From: Anaerococcus urinomassiliensis | GTDB lineage: Bacteria; Bacillota; Clostridia; Tissierellales; Peptoniphilaceae | Length of the DNA: 64,000 nucleotides | Direction: 5' to 3' | Assembly: GCF_900128425.1 (NCBI RefSeq) | Contig: NZ_LT635782.1 | Coordinates: forward strand, 1,428,689-1,492,688 | Part shown: in pieces, positions 1 through 9,131 of the stretch | Layout: the number at the start of each line of letters is the position of its first letter | Numbering within the stretch: position 1 is the stretch's first letter | The notes under the pieces: model-generated | Told to the model about the DNA's origin: nothing | The model's input: only the letters and a program-made list of their open reading frames with translations | Databases searched by the model: none | Program-made: the position numbers and the translations under genes

Positions 1-837
1 TTCTATCTGCTTTTTATTTTTATAACTTAAAGTAACACTCTTTCCTTGTAAAGTATTTCCAATATATACTTCATTTTCTATAATTCTATTTACTGTCTTT
101 GCTGACCAATTTCCACCTTTTGTATTTTGAAATCCATTACACTTAAATCCTTGACTTTCTTTATATTTTCTTGGAGTTAAAACTCCTAAATGATTTAGTT
201 CATCTGCAATTGCCTTTGAGGAATATCCCAAGAGTTTCATATCAAATATATTTTTGATAATATCCGATATCTCTTTATCAATCACTAACTTGTTTTTATT
301 CTCCTCAGACTTTTTATATCCATAAGGTGCAAAAGCACTGATAAAGTCTCCTTTTTCTCTTTTTATCTTTTGAGAGCTTTTTACCTTATTGGAAATATCT
401 CGGCAATAACTATCATTGATGAAGTTTTTTATAGGAAGTATAAGGTGTGTATCGTTTATATCTGCACTTTTACTATCGTAATTGTCATTTACTGATATAA
501 ATCTTATACCGTTTTCCGGAAATATTCTTTGAATATATTTTCCAGCTTCTATATAATCTCTTCCGAATCTTGATAAGTCCTTTACAATAATTGTATTGAA
601 CTTTCTATCATAGGCAGCCTTTATCATTTCTTTAAAATTGGGACGATCAAAATTTGCACCTGAATATCCATCATCAACATACTCTTTGATCATTGTAATT
701 TGATTTTTTCTTGCATAAGAGTTTATAATTTCTCTTTGATTGGATATAGAGTTACTTTCTGTTTTTTCGCCATCTTCTTTTGATAATCTTAAATACATAA
801 CTGCCAAATTTTCTTTTGCTAAATTGTTTTTAAACAT
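1..837 (-). CDS. Large serine recombinase (partial, C-terminus beyond window)
   Basis: Site-specific recombinase of the TnpX/TndX large serine family, which excises and integrates conjugative elements through a Ser-linked intermediate. The 279 codons visible hold the resolvase catalytic domain (about residues 10-155: YLRLSKED with the likely nucleophilic Ser, then DLSRFGRDY with the conserved arginines). A recombinase DNA-binding domain begins near residue 175 (FAPYGYKKSEE onward). The ATG at 837 follows a strong AAAGGAGGC site. The frame is open to base 1, so the zinc-ribbon/coiled-coil C-terminus is missing. A 55-aa ORF lies upstream on the same strand. It probably mobilises the element that carries the rest of the window; that link is inference. 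Confidence 0.9.
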   Translation of the reverse strand, partial: MFKNNLAKENLAVMYLRLSKEDGEKTESNSISNQREIINSYARKNQITMIKEYVDDGYSGANFDRPNFKEMIKAAYDRKFNTIIVKDLSRFGRDYIEAGKYIQRIFPENGIRFISVNDNYDSKSADINDTHLILPIKNFINDSYCRDISNKVKSSQKIKREKGDFISAFAPYGYKKSEENKNKLVIDKEISDIIKNIFDMKLLGYSSKAIADELNHLGVLTPRKYKESQGFKCNGFQNTKGGNWSAKTVNRIIENEVYIGNTLQGKSVTLSYKNKKQIE

Positions 838-935
838 AAAAAAGCCTCCTTTAATTCAATTTACATACAATAAATCGAACCAAGGTTAGGCTTCCACAAA
901 AATATTATAACGCTCCTTATATTTTTTGTCAGCCC

Positions 936-1103
936 CTAATAGACAGAAAATTTTTCTTTGATGTATTCCTCTACTAAATTTTCTAAACTAAATCCATTCT
1001 CATTAAATTTAACTTCTATATTCCAACCATCAATTTGATTTATCATCTGTTTATCTTTTTTATCTGTTTTCATTTCTGTATTTATATTATGTTCATCACA
1101 CAT
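936..1103 (-). CDS. Small hypothetical protein (55 aa) upstream of the recombinase
   Basis: Not recognised. It is an acidic/lysine-rich 55-aa protein starting MCDEHNIN and ending EKFSVY, preceded by an AAGGAGAAGG ribosome site. It reads in the same direction as the serine recombinase, about 100 bases before it, in the place where Tn916 has xis before int. A directionality or accessory role is possible, but only the position suggests it. Confidence 0.55.
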   Translation of the reverse strand: MCDEHNINTEMKTDKKDKQMINQIDGWNIEVKFNENGFSLENLVEEYIKEKFSVY

Positions 1104-1124
1104 AATACCTTCTCCTTATCTTCA

Positions 1125-1440
1125 ATATTTTTAAGTTTTTTGACATTAACAGGCGTGTAGGTCACGACATTGGAATTTCACCACCGCCTCTTTTCAAGAT
1201 GAGCCGGCAACAACTGTAGAAGTATCATTATCCCCATTTGCTTCAATGCATCAGTTTCCTAGGCTGAATATATAATTTCTTTTTGTCGCTCGTTTTCTTT
1301 TATCCTTCTTTTAACTAGAGTATTTATTTAAACCGAAACTCTTATCAGCAGAAAAGTCATGGCGAAGAAATTATAAAGCTCCACAAATGGTTAATGTCCT
1401 GTCTTGGTCTATTCAGTTGTCAAGGTTCAAATCTATATAT
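1125..1440 (-). ncRNA. Candidate structured non-coding leader (recombinase side)
   Basis: About 320 bases with no convincing ORF, between the sigma-like gene and the recombinase operon. Read on the minus strand it has, in order, TTGACAACTGAATA, CGCCATGAC, CGAGCGA, GATAATGATACTTCTACAGT and GGTGGTGAAATTCC. The same blocks occur in the same order in the Tn916 orf8-xis gap at 33330-33640. Shared order with diverged spacers suggests a conserved RNA or regulatory element. The strand is assumed from the neighbouring genes. Confidence 0.4.
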
Positions 1441-1554
1441 AACGAGGTTTTAAAAGTCCCTCTATATATAAACCTTAATTTTTATGCCTCTTGTTTCCAT
1501 TTTTTTGAAGTATTTTTTAATTTCCCATAAAACAAGAAGATCCTTAGTAATTCC

Positions 1555-1959
1555 CTAATCTTCTACATCGAGTAGTTTTTTTAGTTTTTGTAATATTTTA
1601 TTTCTTGATGTGAAAATTTTTTTGGAAGATACATCTTTTTCTTTTGCTAGATCTCGGATTGTTTTTTCTTCAAAATATAAAGCATCGATTATCTTTCTTT
1701 CTTCCTCATTTAAGTTATCAAGTGCCTTATATAGATCCCCTATTCTAAGCTTAGTCTCAATTATCTTTTCTACATTTACACTTTTATCTACTATATTTTC
1801 TATAGCATCATTTTCGCTTGTAAAATAAAGATCTCTATACTTTCTATCTAGTCTTGATAGATACTCTTCACGATTCTTTAGTTTCTTATATTCTCTATAA
1901 ATTTCATCACTTACATATATTTTCTTTCCATCCACATAAATATATTTTTCTTTAGACAT
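1555..1959 (-). CDS. Sigma-70-like / Orf7-type regulator of the conjugative element
   Basis: 134-aa protein whose C-terminus looks like sigma region 4: LNEEERKIIDALYFEEKTI followed by a helix-turn-helix (LAKEKDVSSKKIFTSRNKIL). Such small sigma-like proteins control recombination genes in conjugative elements (compare Tn916 Orf7). The start at 1959 (MSKEKYIYVDG) has an AAAAGGAGGAC site. An in-frame ATG at 2028 would add 23 residues and also has an SD-like AGAGGAC, so the start is not fully settled. Upstream is a possible attenuator (see 1963-2040). Confidence 0.75.
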   Translation of the reverse strand: MSKEKYIYVDGKKIYVSDEIYREYKKLKNREEYLSRLDRKYRDLYFTSENDAIENIVDKSVNVEKIIETKLRIGDLYKALDNLNEEERKIIDALYFEEKTIRDLAKEKDVSSKKIFTSRNKILQKLKKLLDVED

Positions 1960-1962
1960 CTT

Positions 1963-2040
1963 GTCCTCCTTTTCTTTTTCAAATTCTTTTTTGAAAATAA
2001 AAAAAGGAGGACTGCGACATTTAGACATGCCGCGTCCTCT
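1963..2040 (-). promoter_or_regulatory. Leader hairpin with anti-Shine-Dalgarno arm and duplicated start
   Basis: On the minus strand, AGAGGACGCGG (2030-2040) can pair with the CGCAGTCCTCC side, followed by seven T residues, which is terminator-like. The same 3' arm, GTCCTCCTTTT (2002-2012), is an exact 11-base complement of the ribosome site AAAAGGAGGAC at 1963-1973. The two folds exclude each other. The motif GAGGAC-spacer-ATGTCTAAA is present twice, at 2028 and at 1959. Confidence 0.45.
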
Positions 2041-2261
2041 AAAAAATAATAGTTTAAAAACTAAATACAGTTTTTTATTAAATCTAAAAAATAAAAATAA
2101 ATATGATGTTTAAATAGGTAGATAAACTTATTATTTCCTTATATAGATTTTTTATCATTAAAGTATCTACCTCCATTACACATATATCTTTCTAAATATT
2201 GATATGAGCATAATTATCTTTTTTAGTATCTAAATATTTTATTGAAAGTATTAATAACTAA

Positions 2262-2715
2262 AGCTTGTCATGAAATTTATCAGCTTCCATGCTTGTGTGA
2301 TTATCTAAATTATTATTAAAATAATTTATAAATCTGAGTTTTATTTGTTCTTCCAAATTCTTAAATTTTTTATCATCCTTAGATTCAACTAAAAAATAGC
2401 ATATATAGATCTGAATTCTTCACAACTGAATATTTTATCTATTAATATTTCTATAATATTTGTATTAATAATACTGTCTACATCCTTTAATACAAATTCT
2501 ATGAATTTCACAAAATTAAATTTTTCAGAAATTAAATCATATAAAATATCCTCTTTTCTTTTATAATAACTATATAATCATCCTGTACTTATTCCCGCTT
2601 ATATATATCATTGTTGACTTATTAAACCTTTTGGAAATAAATACTTTTTTCCCAGTTTTTTTGTATTTGTAATTTTTTTGATTGACGGATAATCTTTATC
2701 TTTTTGAATTTTCAT
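2262..2715 (-). pseudogene. Decayed TetR-family regulator
   Basis: Starting from ATG at 2715, translation shifts frame after about 30 codons. It then resembles a TetR helix-turn-helix interrupted by stops (AGISTG*LYSYYKRKEDIL), followed by about 100 residues of helical C-terminal sequence with more stops. An intact gene would have produced a TetR repressor beside the MATE efflux gene. Ends are approximate. The stretch 2041-2261 is AT-rich and shows nothing else recognisable. Confidence 0.6.
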
Positions 2716-2771
2716 TCACAATGAAAATCTCTCCTTTCAAAGTCTAAATATATTATTTTTTAAAATGTTAT

Positions 2772-4115
2772 TTAGTTACCTTTTACCATTTTTGAAAGAG
2801 CTTTTCCTTGCATTATTAATCCAACTATAATCATCAATAAATCAACTGCCGGCTCTGCCCACCAAACTGCACTACTACCGAAAATTTTAGGAAGTATTAA
2901 CATAGCTGGAACAAATAAAATAAGTTGTCTTAGCATTACAATCTTTCCTGCCTTTTTGCCATCACCAATAGCTTGGAAAAATGTTATGGTCATAACCATT
3001 ACTCCGTATAAAATAAATACTGAGTAAAATAATCTAAGATTATTCAATCCTTGTGATATTATTTCTTCACTTACATTAAATCCTGATAGAATTTCTCTTG
3101 TAAATATTTGTACAGGTATCCAAAATATTGCAGCAAGAACTAGTCCGCCTATTGAAAATACTTTCATAGTTTCTCTTACCCTATCAAATTTTTTAGCACC
3201 AAAATTTGTTCCAACGACCGGTTGAAGTCCTTGGCTCATTCCCCAAAGTGGAATGAATGAAAAGGCATAAATTCTTAGAGTTGCTGCCATTAATATGCCG
3301 TTTGTCTCTCCTCCGTATAAAAAGGCTTGTTTATATAAAAGTGTCTGTTGAATCATAAAGAAAACTTGCATAATCATTGCAGAAACTCCTACACCAAACA
3401 TTTCTTTATAAACTTCTTTATACTTTCTAATTTTTCCTATTTTTACATTTTCACTTTTATTTTTAAAGTAATATAAAGTTACAATAGCTTGAATAATTTG
3501 AGCAACTACGGTTGCAATGGCAGCCCCTTCTATGGCATATTCTCCCATAGCTTTCATAAGTATTGGATCAAGAATAATATTTATAAAGGCTCCCATTGCC
3601 ATAATTCCCATGGCTCTTTTCATAAGACCTTCGCCACGCATAACCATATTAGCTGATTGTGTGAAGTTTACAAAAATAGAGCCTAAAAATATTACCCTTA
3701 AGTACCTAACTCCAAGTTCTTTAATCTCTCCACTTGCACCTACTAAGTCTAGAAAATGTGGAGCTAAAATTATTCCTCCAACTGTAATTATTACGGAAAA
3801 TAAAATTACAAAATAAATCAAATTTCCCATAATCTTATCTACGGTTTCTCTATCACCTTTTCCAAGAGATCTAGATAAAATTGATGCACTTCCCACTCCA
3901 AGTAAAGTTGATGTACCACTGTTAAAAAATGTAAGTGGAAGTGCAACTCCACAAGCGGTCATTGCACTTTGTCCTATAATATTTCCTGCAAAAATTCCAT
4001 CCATTAATGGATATAATCCTATAACTATCATTCCGATTACGGCCGGAATGGATAGTTGAAACATTAAAGATAATGGACTTTTTGTAAGAAGTTGTTCTTT
4101 CATATCCTGTTTCAC
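2772..4115 (-). CDS. MATE family efflux transporter
   Basis: 447-aa integral membrane protein of the MATE (NorM/MepA/DinF-like) family, which exports organic cations or metabolites using a Na+ or H+ gradient. About twelve hydrophobic segments form two repeats. Typical features are SIPAVIGMIVIGLYPLMDGI near the N-terminus, GEGLMKRAM in the first half and GMSQGLQPVVG in the second. The start is GTG at 4115 behind GGAGG with 7-base spacing. It lies 31 bases after the second ABC exporter, in the same direction, and may be the last gene of the transport operon. It could export the siderophore or a toxic intermediate; the substrate cannot be read from sequence. Confidence 0.88.
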   Translation of the reverse strand: MKQDMKEQLLTKSPLSLMFQLSIPAVIGMIVIGLYPLMDGIFAGNIIGQSAMTACGVALPLTFFNSGTSTLLGVGSASILSRSLGKGDRETVDKIMGNLIYFVILFSVIITVGGIILAPHFLDLVGASGEIKELGVRYLRVIFLGSIFVNFTQSANMVMRGEGLMKRAMGIMAMGAFINIILDPILMKAMGEYAIEGAAIATVVAQIIQAIVTLYYFKNKSENVKIGKIRKYKEVYKEMFGVGVSAMIMQVFFMIQQTLLYKQAFLYGGETNGILMAATLRIYAFSFIPLWGMSQGLQPVVGTNFGAKKFDRVRETMKVFSIGGLVLAAIFWIPVQIFTREILSGFNVSEEIISQGLNNLRLFYSVFILYGVMVMTITFFQAIGDGKKAGKIVMLRQLILFVPAMLILPKIFGSSAVWWAEPAVDLLMIIVGLIMQGKALSKMVKGN

Positions 4116-4146
4116 GTACTTACCTCCATTTATAATAAATATTTTC

Positions 4147-5892
4147 TCACAGTATTTTTACGCCATTATTTTTATTTTGCAGCTCTACCATATTTTTATA
4201 AATCCCATTTAAAGAAATTAGTTCATTATGGGTTCCTTGTTCTACAATATTGCCTTCCTTGATTACAATAATATTATCGGCATCTCTAATAGTATTTAAT
4301 CTATGAGCGATAACTAATAATGTTTTATTCTTTACCAATTCACTGATTGCTTCCTGTATATAGCTTTCATTATCCACATCAACACTTGCTGTTGCTTCGT
4401 CAAGAATTACAATAGGAGCATTTTTTAATATACAGCGAGCAATAGAAATTCTTTGTTTTTCACCACCAGATAGAGTTGCACCTCCCTCTCCGATCATTGT
4501 GTCAAATCCATCAGGAAGTTCCATAATAAAATCATAACATCTTGCTTTTTTGGCTGCTTCTATAACTTCTTCCTTAGTTGCATTTTCTTTTCCCATAGCA
4601 ATATTATTAAAAATTGTATCTTGGAATAAATAAACTCTCTGGAAAACCATACTGATTTCTGACATCAATTCAGACAGTGAAACATCCTTTATATTCACTC
4701 CTCTAATCAAAATTTCTCCAGAGTCTACATCCCAGAATCTTGCCAAAAGATTAGCCACTGTGGATTTTCCTCCACCAGACTGTCCAACTAAAGCCGTCAT
4801 TGTATTCTTATTCATTTTGAAACTCATATCATGCAAGACCTCTTTTTCACCATAAGAAAATTTAACATGATTAAAACAAATTTCAGGTTCTGAGGACTCA
4901 GATTTTGGTATATGTTTTTTCCCTACATCTTGTAATTCAGTTTCATTTAACACTTCTTCGATGCGATCCAAAGCAGCGTTCATTACAGTAAGCCTTGTAG
5001 CTTCACCATAAAGTGTTTTTAAAGGGCTAAATAAGTCAAACACAAACAAAATAAGCCCCAACATATATGGAAGTCCCAAAGTTCCTTTATTATTAAGATA
5101 TAAAGCCACTGCTAAAATAAATGTGATACCAATTCCATAAATAATATTTAAACCGGTTGTCCATGGTGTTATTTTATTTTCAAATTTTATTGATGTGTTC
5201 TTTGATGATATAAAATTATCTGTAAGAGATTTAGAATTTTCACCTAAAAGGTTATAACTTTTAATAACACTGATCCCCTCAGCAAATGACAAAACTGCAT
5301 CAGTGAGTTTTTCACTTTGTTCTTGTCTAATAACCGATTCAGATAAAGACATTTTGTTCATGCTATTTGCAAGCAATGTTGCAACCAGTGTCACACACAG
5401 CGCAATCAGTCCAATTCTGTAATCTAAAACAAACATGAATACTGTTAGTACAAGTGTTGATAATACATAGCTCATCATATTGGCAATCGTACTCATGGAA
5501 ACTTCTTCAATAAAAGCCATGTCCGAACTTAAAACAGAATTTATTTTTCCTAAATTACCTGCTGTAAAATATCCCATTGGAAGCTTTCTAAGATGATTAC
5601 CAAGCTGCATTCTTTTATCAGCAAAAATCATAAAGCCGGCTGCACTTTGTAATTTATCACTTAAGAAGTGAACCACAGCTTGTAATAAAACCACTAAAAC
5701 AAGTCCTACTCCTACATATAGAAAAGTTTTGGGAGTATTCGTTTTTTCATAAAATCCAATCAAAACGGTAAATGCAATAAATATAGGCATTTTACTTAAT
5801 ATAGATTCAACAAAGGCAAATATAAATGCGAACTTTATTCTGTTTTTGTATTTACCTGATAGATTTAAAATTCTTGAAATTAGTCTAAACAT
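4147..5892 (-). CDS. ABC transporter half-molecule, YbtQ/IrtB type (permease-ATPase fusion)
   Basis: 581 aa: six-helix exporter-fold membrane domain (about 1-310) fused to a nucleotide-binding domain. Walker A is GQSGGGKST (about residue 370), signature LSGGE, Walker B IVILDEATAS, H-loop IAHRL. The neighbouring half-transporter overlaps it by 8 bases, so the pair probably forms a heterodimer. In Yersinia ybtP/ybtQ and Mycobacterium irtA/irtB, such exporter-fold pairs import ferric siderophores. Linkage to a thiazoline NRPS cluster makes the same role likely here, but direction and substrate are inferred. Confidence 0.85.
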   Translation of the reverse strand: MFRLISRILNLSGKYKNRIKFAFIFAFVESILSKMPIFIAFTVLIGFYEKTNTPKTFLYVGVGLVLVVLLQAVVHFLSDKLQSAAGFMIFADKRMQLGNHLRKLPMGYFTAGNLGKINSVLSSDMAFIEEVSMSTIANMMSYVLSTLVLTVFMFVLDYRIGLIALCVTLVATLLANSMNKMSLSESVIRQEQSEKLTDAVLSFAEGISVIKSYNLLGENSKSLTDNFISSKNTSIKFENKITPWTTGLNIIYGIGITFILAVALYLNNKGTLGLPYMLGLILFVFDLFSPLKTLYGEATRLTVMNAALDRIEEVLNETELQDVGKKHIPKSESSEPEICFNHVKFSYGEKEVLHDMSFKMNKNTMTALVGQSGGGKSTVANLLARFWDVDSGEILIRGVNIKDVSLSELMSEISMVFQRVYLFQDTIFNNIAMGKENATKEEVIEAAKKARCYDFIMELPDGFDTMIGEGGATLSGGEKQRISIARCILKNAPIVILDEATASVDVDNESYIQEAISELVKNKTLLVIAHRLNTIRDADNIIVIKEGNIVEQGTHNELISLNGIYKNMVELQNKNNGVKIL

Positions 5893-7675
5893 TCATTTCA
5901 CCTTTCTTTCTACTGATTTTCCAATCTTTACTAAATAGTGTCGCATCCCATAATTTACGATATTCTACCGAAGATTCTAATAAATCTTTATGCTTTCCAT
6001 TCGCAACTAAACGACCATGATCCATAACCAATATCTGATCTGCATCTACAATAGACGGCAACTTATGTGCAATAACAATTAAGGTTTTCCCTTTTACAAG
6101 TTCACGAATAGCCGCTTCCATTTTTTCTTCATTTTCCGGATCTGCGTAAGCTGTTGCCTCATCAAGCACAACAATCGGAGCATTCTTTAAAATAGCTCTT
6201 GCTAATGATATTCTTTGCCTTTCTCCACCTGAAAGCATCTTTCCTGCTTCTCCAGCTAAAGAATAAATACCATTCGGAAGTCTATTTAAGAACTCCATGC
6301 ACTGGGCTTTTTTAGCTGCTTCTATAACCTCATCATCACTGGCATCTAAATTACCAATGCGAATATTTTCTAAAAGAGAGGTATTAAACAGATATTGGTC
6401 TTGTGCTACATAAGAAATTTGTTTGTTGAGTGATTCCAATCTTATGTCCTGTATGTCCTGTCCACCAATACTTATGCTTCCATCTAAAGCATCATAATAA
6501 TGAATTAAAAGTTTAGCCAAAGTACTTTTTCCTGAACCGGATTCGCCAACAATCGCTGTCTTTTCGCCGGCTCTTGCCGTAAAACTAACATTATGAATAA
6601 CATTCTTAATATAGGTTTCAGGCTGCCCATTTTCTCCCATCTTGCTTAACTGATAGCCAAAGGTAACATTGTCAAATAAAATAGTCTGTCCTGTTCCCTT
6701 AAAATCATTTTCTCCCTGTTTTAAAGGAGCCATATTTAAGGCTTGTTCTAAAGCAGAAATTTTATAATTTAACTGCGGCATAGTTGGTAAAAATCCGAGA
6801 GCTTTCAGTAGTGGTAAGCCTATACTTAAAGAAAGGCATAATATTAATATTAAGTTAGAAAGGCTTGCATAGCCCATATATACAAAGTAGCCACCAAGCG
6901 GCAATGTTAAAATAATTGTGCATGGGAGTAAGGCACTGTATAACGCCATCCATGGCCATGCCGTCTTATACCAAGCAAGTGCATAATCTCTGTAATTACT
7001 GATATCTTTAGAAAGGCGTTCATAAGACTCTGTTTGCTTATTAAATACTTTTACAACTTCCATACCGTTTACATACTCAATAATGGTATTATTCATTTTT
7101 CCACTTGCCATATAATATGGGCCCATTTGTTTCATGCCTACAGAGTACATAATCATCATTGCTAGAACGCTAATCGGAATAGAAGCTAATGACATTAAAG
7201 CTAATCTCCAGTCAATAAAAAACATTGAAACATAAACCATAATAGGTACAATTAAATTAGCTATTCCTTCAGGAAGCGAATGAGCTAAAAGCACTTCTAA
7301 ACTACCAATATCATCCACGAACATTTTTTTGATTGTACCCGTCCCTTTTTCTTCAACAACACCCAATGGAAGGGCTTCCATTTTTTTCTGTAAAGATGTT
7401 CGAAGTCCAAGTAACGTGTTATATGCTGCTTTATGTGAGACATTAAGACCTACTCCACCTAAGACAGCTTGTAATACTAAACAAACTAAAATGCTTATCA
7501 ACAAAAAAACAAGTCTTTCAAATTCCACTTGTTTACCTAAAACAAGTGGATTGATGATTTGATATACAAATAGAAAGGGTAACACACCCATAATTACACT
7601 AATAAGCATAATAAAACTTGCTAAGTGAATTGATTTTTTATGCGTACCAGCATATTCGAAAACCTTATTTAACAT
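5885..7675 (-). CDS. ABC transporter half-molecule, YbtP/IrtA type (permease-ATPase fusion)
   Basis: 596 aa with an N-terminal exporter-type membrane domain (six hydrophobic segments, about 15-310) and a C-terminal ATPase: Walker A GESGSGKST (about 380), signature LSGGE, Walker B IVVLDEATAY, H-loop IAHKL. It overlaps the upstream dual ATPase gene by 11 bases and the downstream half-transporter by 8, so the three are translationally coupled. It lacks the extra siderophore-interacting reductase domain found in mycobacterial IrtA. Proposed job: one half of a heterodimeric siderophore or metabolite transporter. Confidence 0.85.
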   Translation of the reverse strand: MLNKVFEYAGTHKKSIHLASFIMLISVIMGVLPFLFVYQIINPLVLGKQVEFERLVFLLISILVCLVLQAVLGGVGLNVSHKAAYNTLLGLRTSLQKKMEALPLGVVEEKGTGTIKKMFVDDIGSLEVLLAHSLPEGIANLIVPIMVYVSMFFIDWRLALMSLASIPISVLAMMIMYSVGMKQMGPYYMASGKMNNTIIEYVNGMEVVKVFNKQTESYERLSKDISNYRDYALAWYKTAWPWMALYSALLPCTIILTLPLGGYFVYMGYASLSNLILILCLSLSIGLPLLKALGFLPTMPQLNYKISALEQALNMAPLKQGENDFKGTGQTILFDNVTFGYQLSKMGENGQPETYIKNVIHNVSFTARAGEKTAIVGESGSGKSTLAKLLIHYYDALDGSISIGGQDIQDIRLESLNKQISYVAQDQYLFNTSLLENIRIGNLDASDDEVIEAAKKAQCMEFLNRLPNGIYSLAGEAGKMLSGGERQRISLARAILKNAPIVVLDEATAYADPENEEKMEAAIRELVKGKTLIVIAHKLPSIVDADQILVMDHGRLVANGKHKDLLESSVEYRKLWDATLFSKDWKISRKKGEMNV

Positions 7676-9131
7676 AGTTTATCTCCTTACATAAAATTTT
7701 TTTATTCATAAAATCCATGATCAACTCTTCATTTCCTTTTACAGATATTTTTTTATAATCCTTATCACCGAGCATTAAGACGGAATGACAGGTTTTAAAT
7801 AACAGCTCTAAGTCATGAGTAATTATTATAATTGGAAGCTCCTTTGCTTTTTCTGTCATTAATTCGGACATGATTTTCATACTTTTATAATCAAGCCCTG
7901 ATGTTGGTTCATCCAAAATTATTAGCTTACGACCTGATAAAAATGAAGTGATAATTGCCAATCGTTGTTTTTGTCCCCCTGATAATTTCTGTGGGTGATT
8001 GGTTTTCTTATTCCACAAATCTGTATCTTTTAAGTAGTTACGGATTTCTTCTAAATCACTTTCTGAATTTTTATCTTTGCAAAATATCAGTTCATTTTCT
8101 ACTGTGTCTAAAAAAATCTGAGCATCTACATCCTGTAATACACAGTATGAGTTTCTGAGCCTTTCCTTTTGTTTATGCCCATAGTTTACATCTAAATATT
8201 TTTCAGATAATCCGCATAATGCTTTTGCTAAAGTACTTTTCCCAATACCATTAGGACCAATAACTCCCATTATTTCGCTTTTCCCAAGCTCAAAAGTTAA
8301 ATTTTTTATCAAGGTTCTTTTCCCTTGATGGATACAAGCGTTATTTAGTTTTATGTAGCTTTCAGCTACAATCGGTTCTATTTCTGATACCAATTCTCTT
8401 TCATTAAGTGTTCTTAACTCAAGTTCCTTACATTTATCATTACTAAGACTCCCATTCGGAAAAATACCACATATTGTACCATCTTTTATATAAATCAACC
8501 TGTTAAAAATCTCTTTTAAATAATAGAGTCTATGTTCCGCTATAATTATTGTCTTCCCCATCGCTTTCAATCTGAGAAGTATTTCACTGAAGTGTTTTAT
8601 ACTATCGTAATCGAGGCTACTTGATGGCTCATCAAAAAAAATAATATCTGTATCATAGATAAGAGTTCCAGCTATAGCTACTTTTTGCCTTTCTCCTCCT
8701 GATAATTCAAAAATGGATTTTTTGCTGATATGGCTTATTCCTAATAAGTCCATTGCTTCTTCAACCTTTTCTTTTAATGTATCCCTGTCTAAGCCCAAAT
8801 TTTCACCCACTAAAGCAATTTCATCTTCAACAACATCACAAAAAAATTGATCTTTAGGATTTTGAAATACATTGCCAATATATTTAGCTAACTCTCCCTT
8901 TTTATATGCCGTTATATCTTTCCCTAAAATCTTGATTTCTCCGTCCAAATCACCATCATAAAAGGATGGAATAAGCCCGTTTAGTAATCTTAAAAGTGTC
9001 GTTTTTCCGCATCCGGAAAGACCCGTTAAGACTACAATTTCGCCTTTCTTTACGGACATTTTTAAATTTTTTAATATCAAATCTTCTCCATAATGAAAAG
9101 ATTTGATTTCTGCCTCTAAAATATTTTCCAT
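7665..9131 (-). CDS. ECF transporter fused dual ATPase (EcfA-EcfA')
   Basis: 488 aa carrying two ABC ATPase domains in one chain. Domain 1: Walker A GLSGCGKTT (about 38), signature LSGGERQK, Walker B IIFFDEPSSSLD. Domain 2: Walker A GPNGIGKST (about 295), signature LSGGQKQRLA, Walker B LIILDEPTSGLD. Energy-coupling factor (ECF) importers use two such domains with a T subunit and a substrate-binding S subunit. Both partners are directly upstream; the T-subunit gene overlaps this one by 16 bases. It should power uptake of whatever the S component binds. Confidence 0.9.
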   Translation of the reverse strand: MENILEAEIKSFHYGEDLILKNLKMSVKKGEIVVLTGLSGCGKTTLLRLLNGLIPSFYDGDLDGEIKILGKDITAYKKGELAKYIGNVFQNPKDQFFCDVVEDEIALVGENLGLDRDTLKEKVEEAMDLLGISHISKKSIFELSGGERQKVAIAGTLIYDTDIIFFDEPSSSLDYDSIKHFSEILLRLKAMGKTIIIAEHRLYYLKEIFNRLIYIKDGTICGIFPNGSLSNDKCKELELRTLNERELVSEIEPIVAESYIKLNNACIHQGKRTLIKNLTFELGKSEIMGVIGPNGIGKSTLAKALCGLSEKYLDVNYGHKQKERLRNSYCVLQDVDAQIFLDTVENELIFCKDKNSESDLEEIRNYLKDTDLWNKKTNHPQKLSGGQKQRLAIITSFLSGRKLIILDEPTSGLDYKSMKIMSELMTEKAKELPIIIITHDLELLFKTCHSVLMLGDKDYKKISVKGNEELIMDFMNKKILCKEINYVK

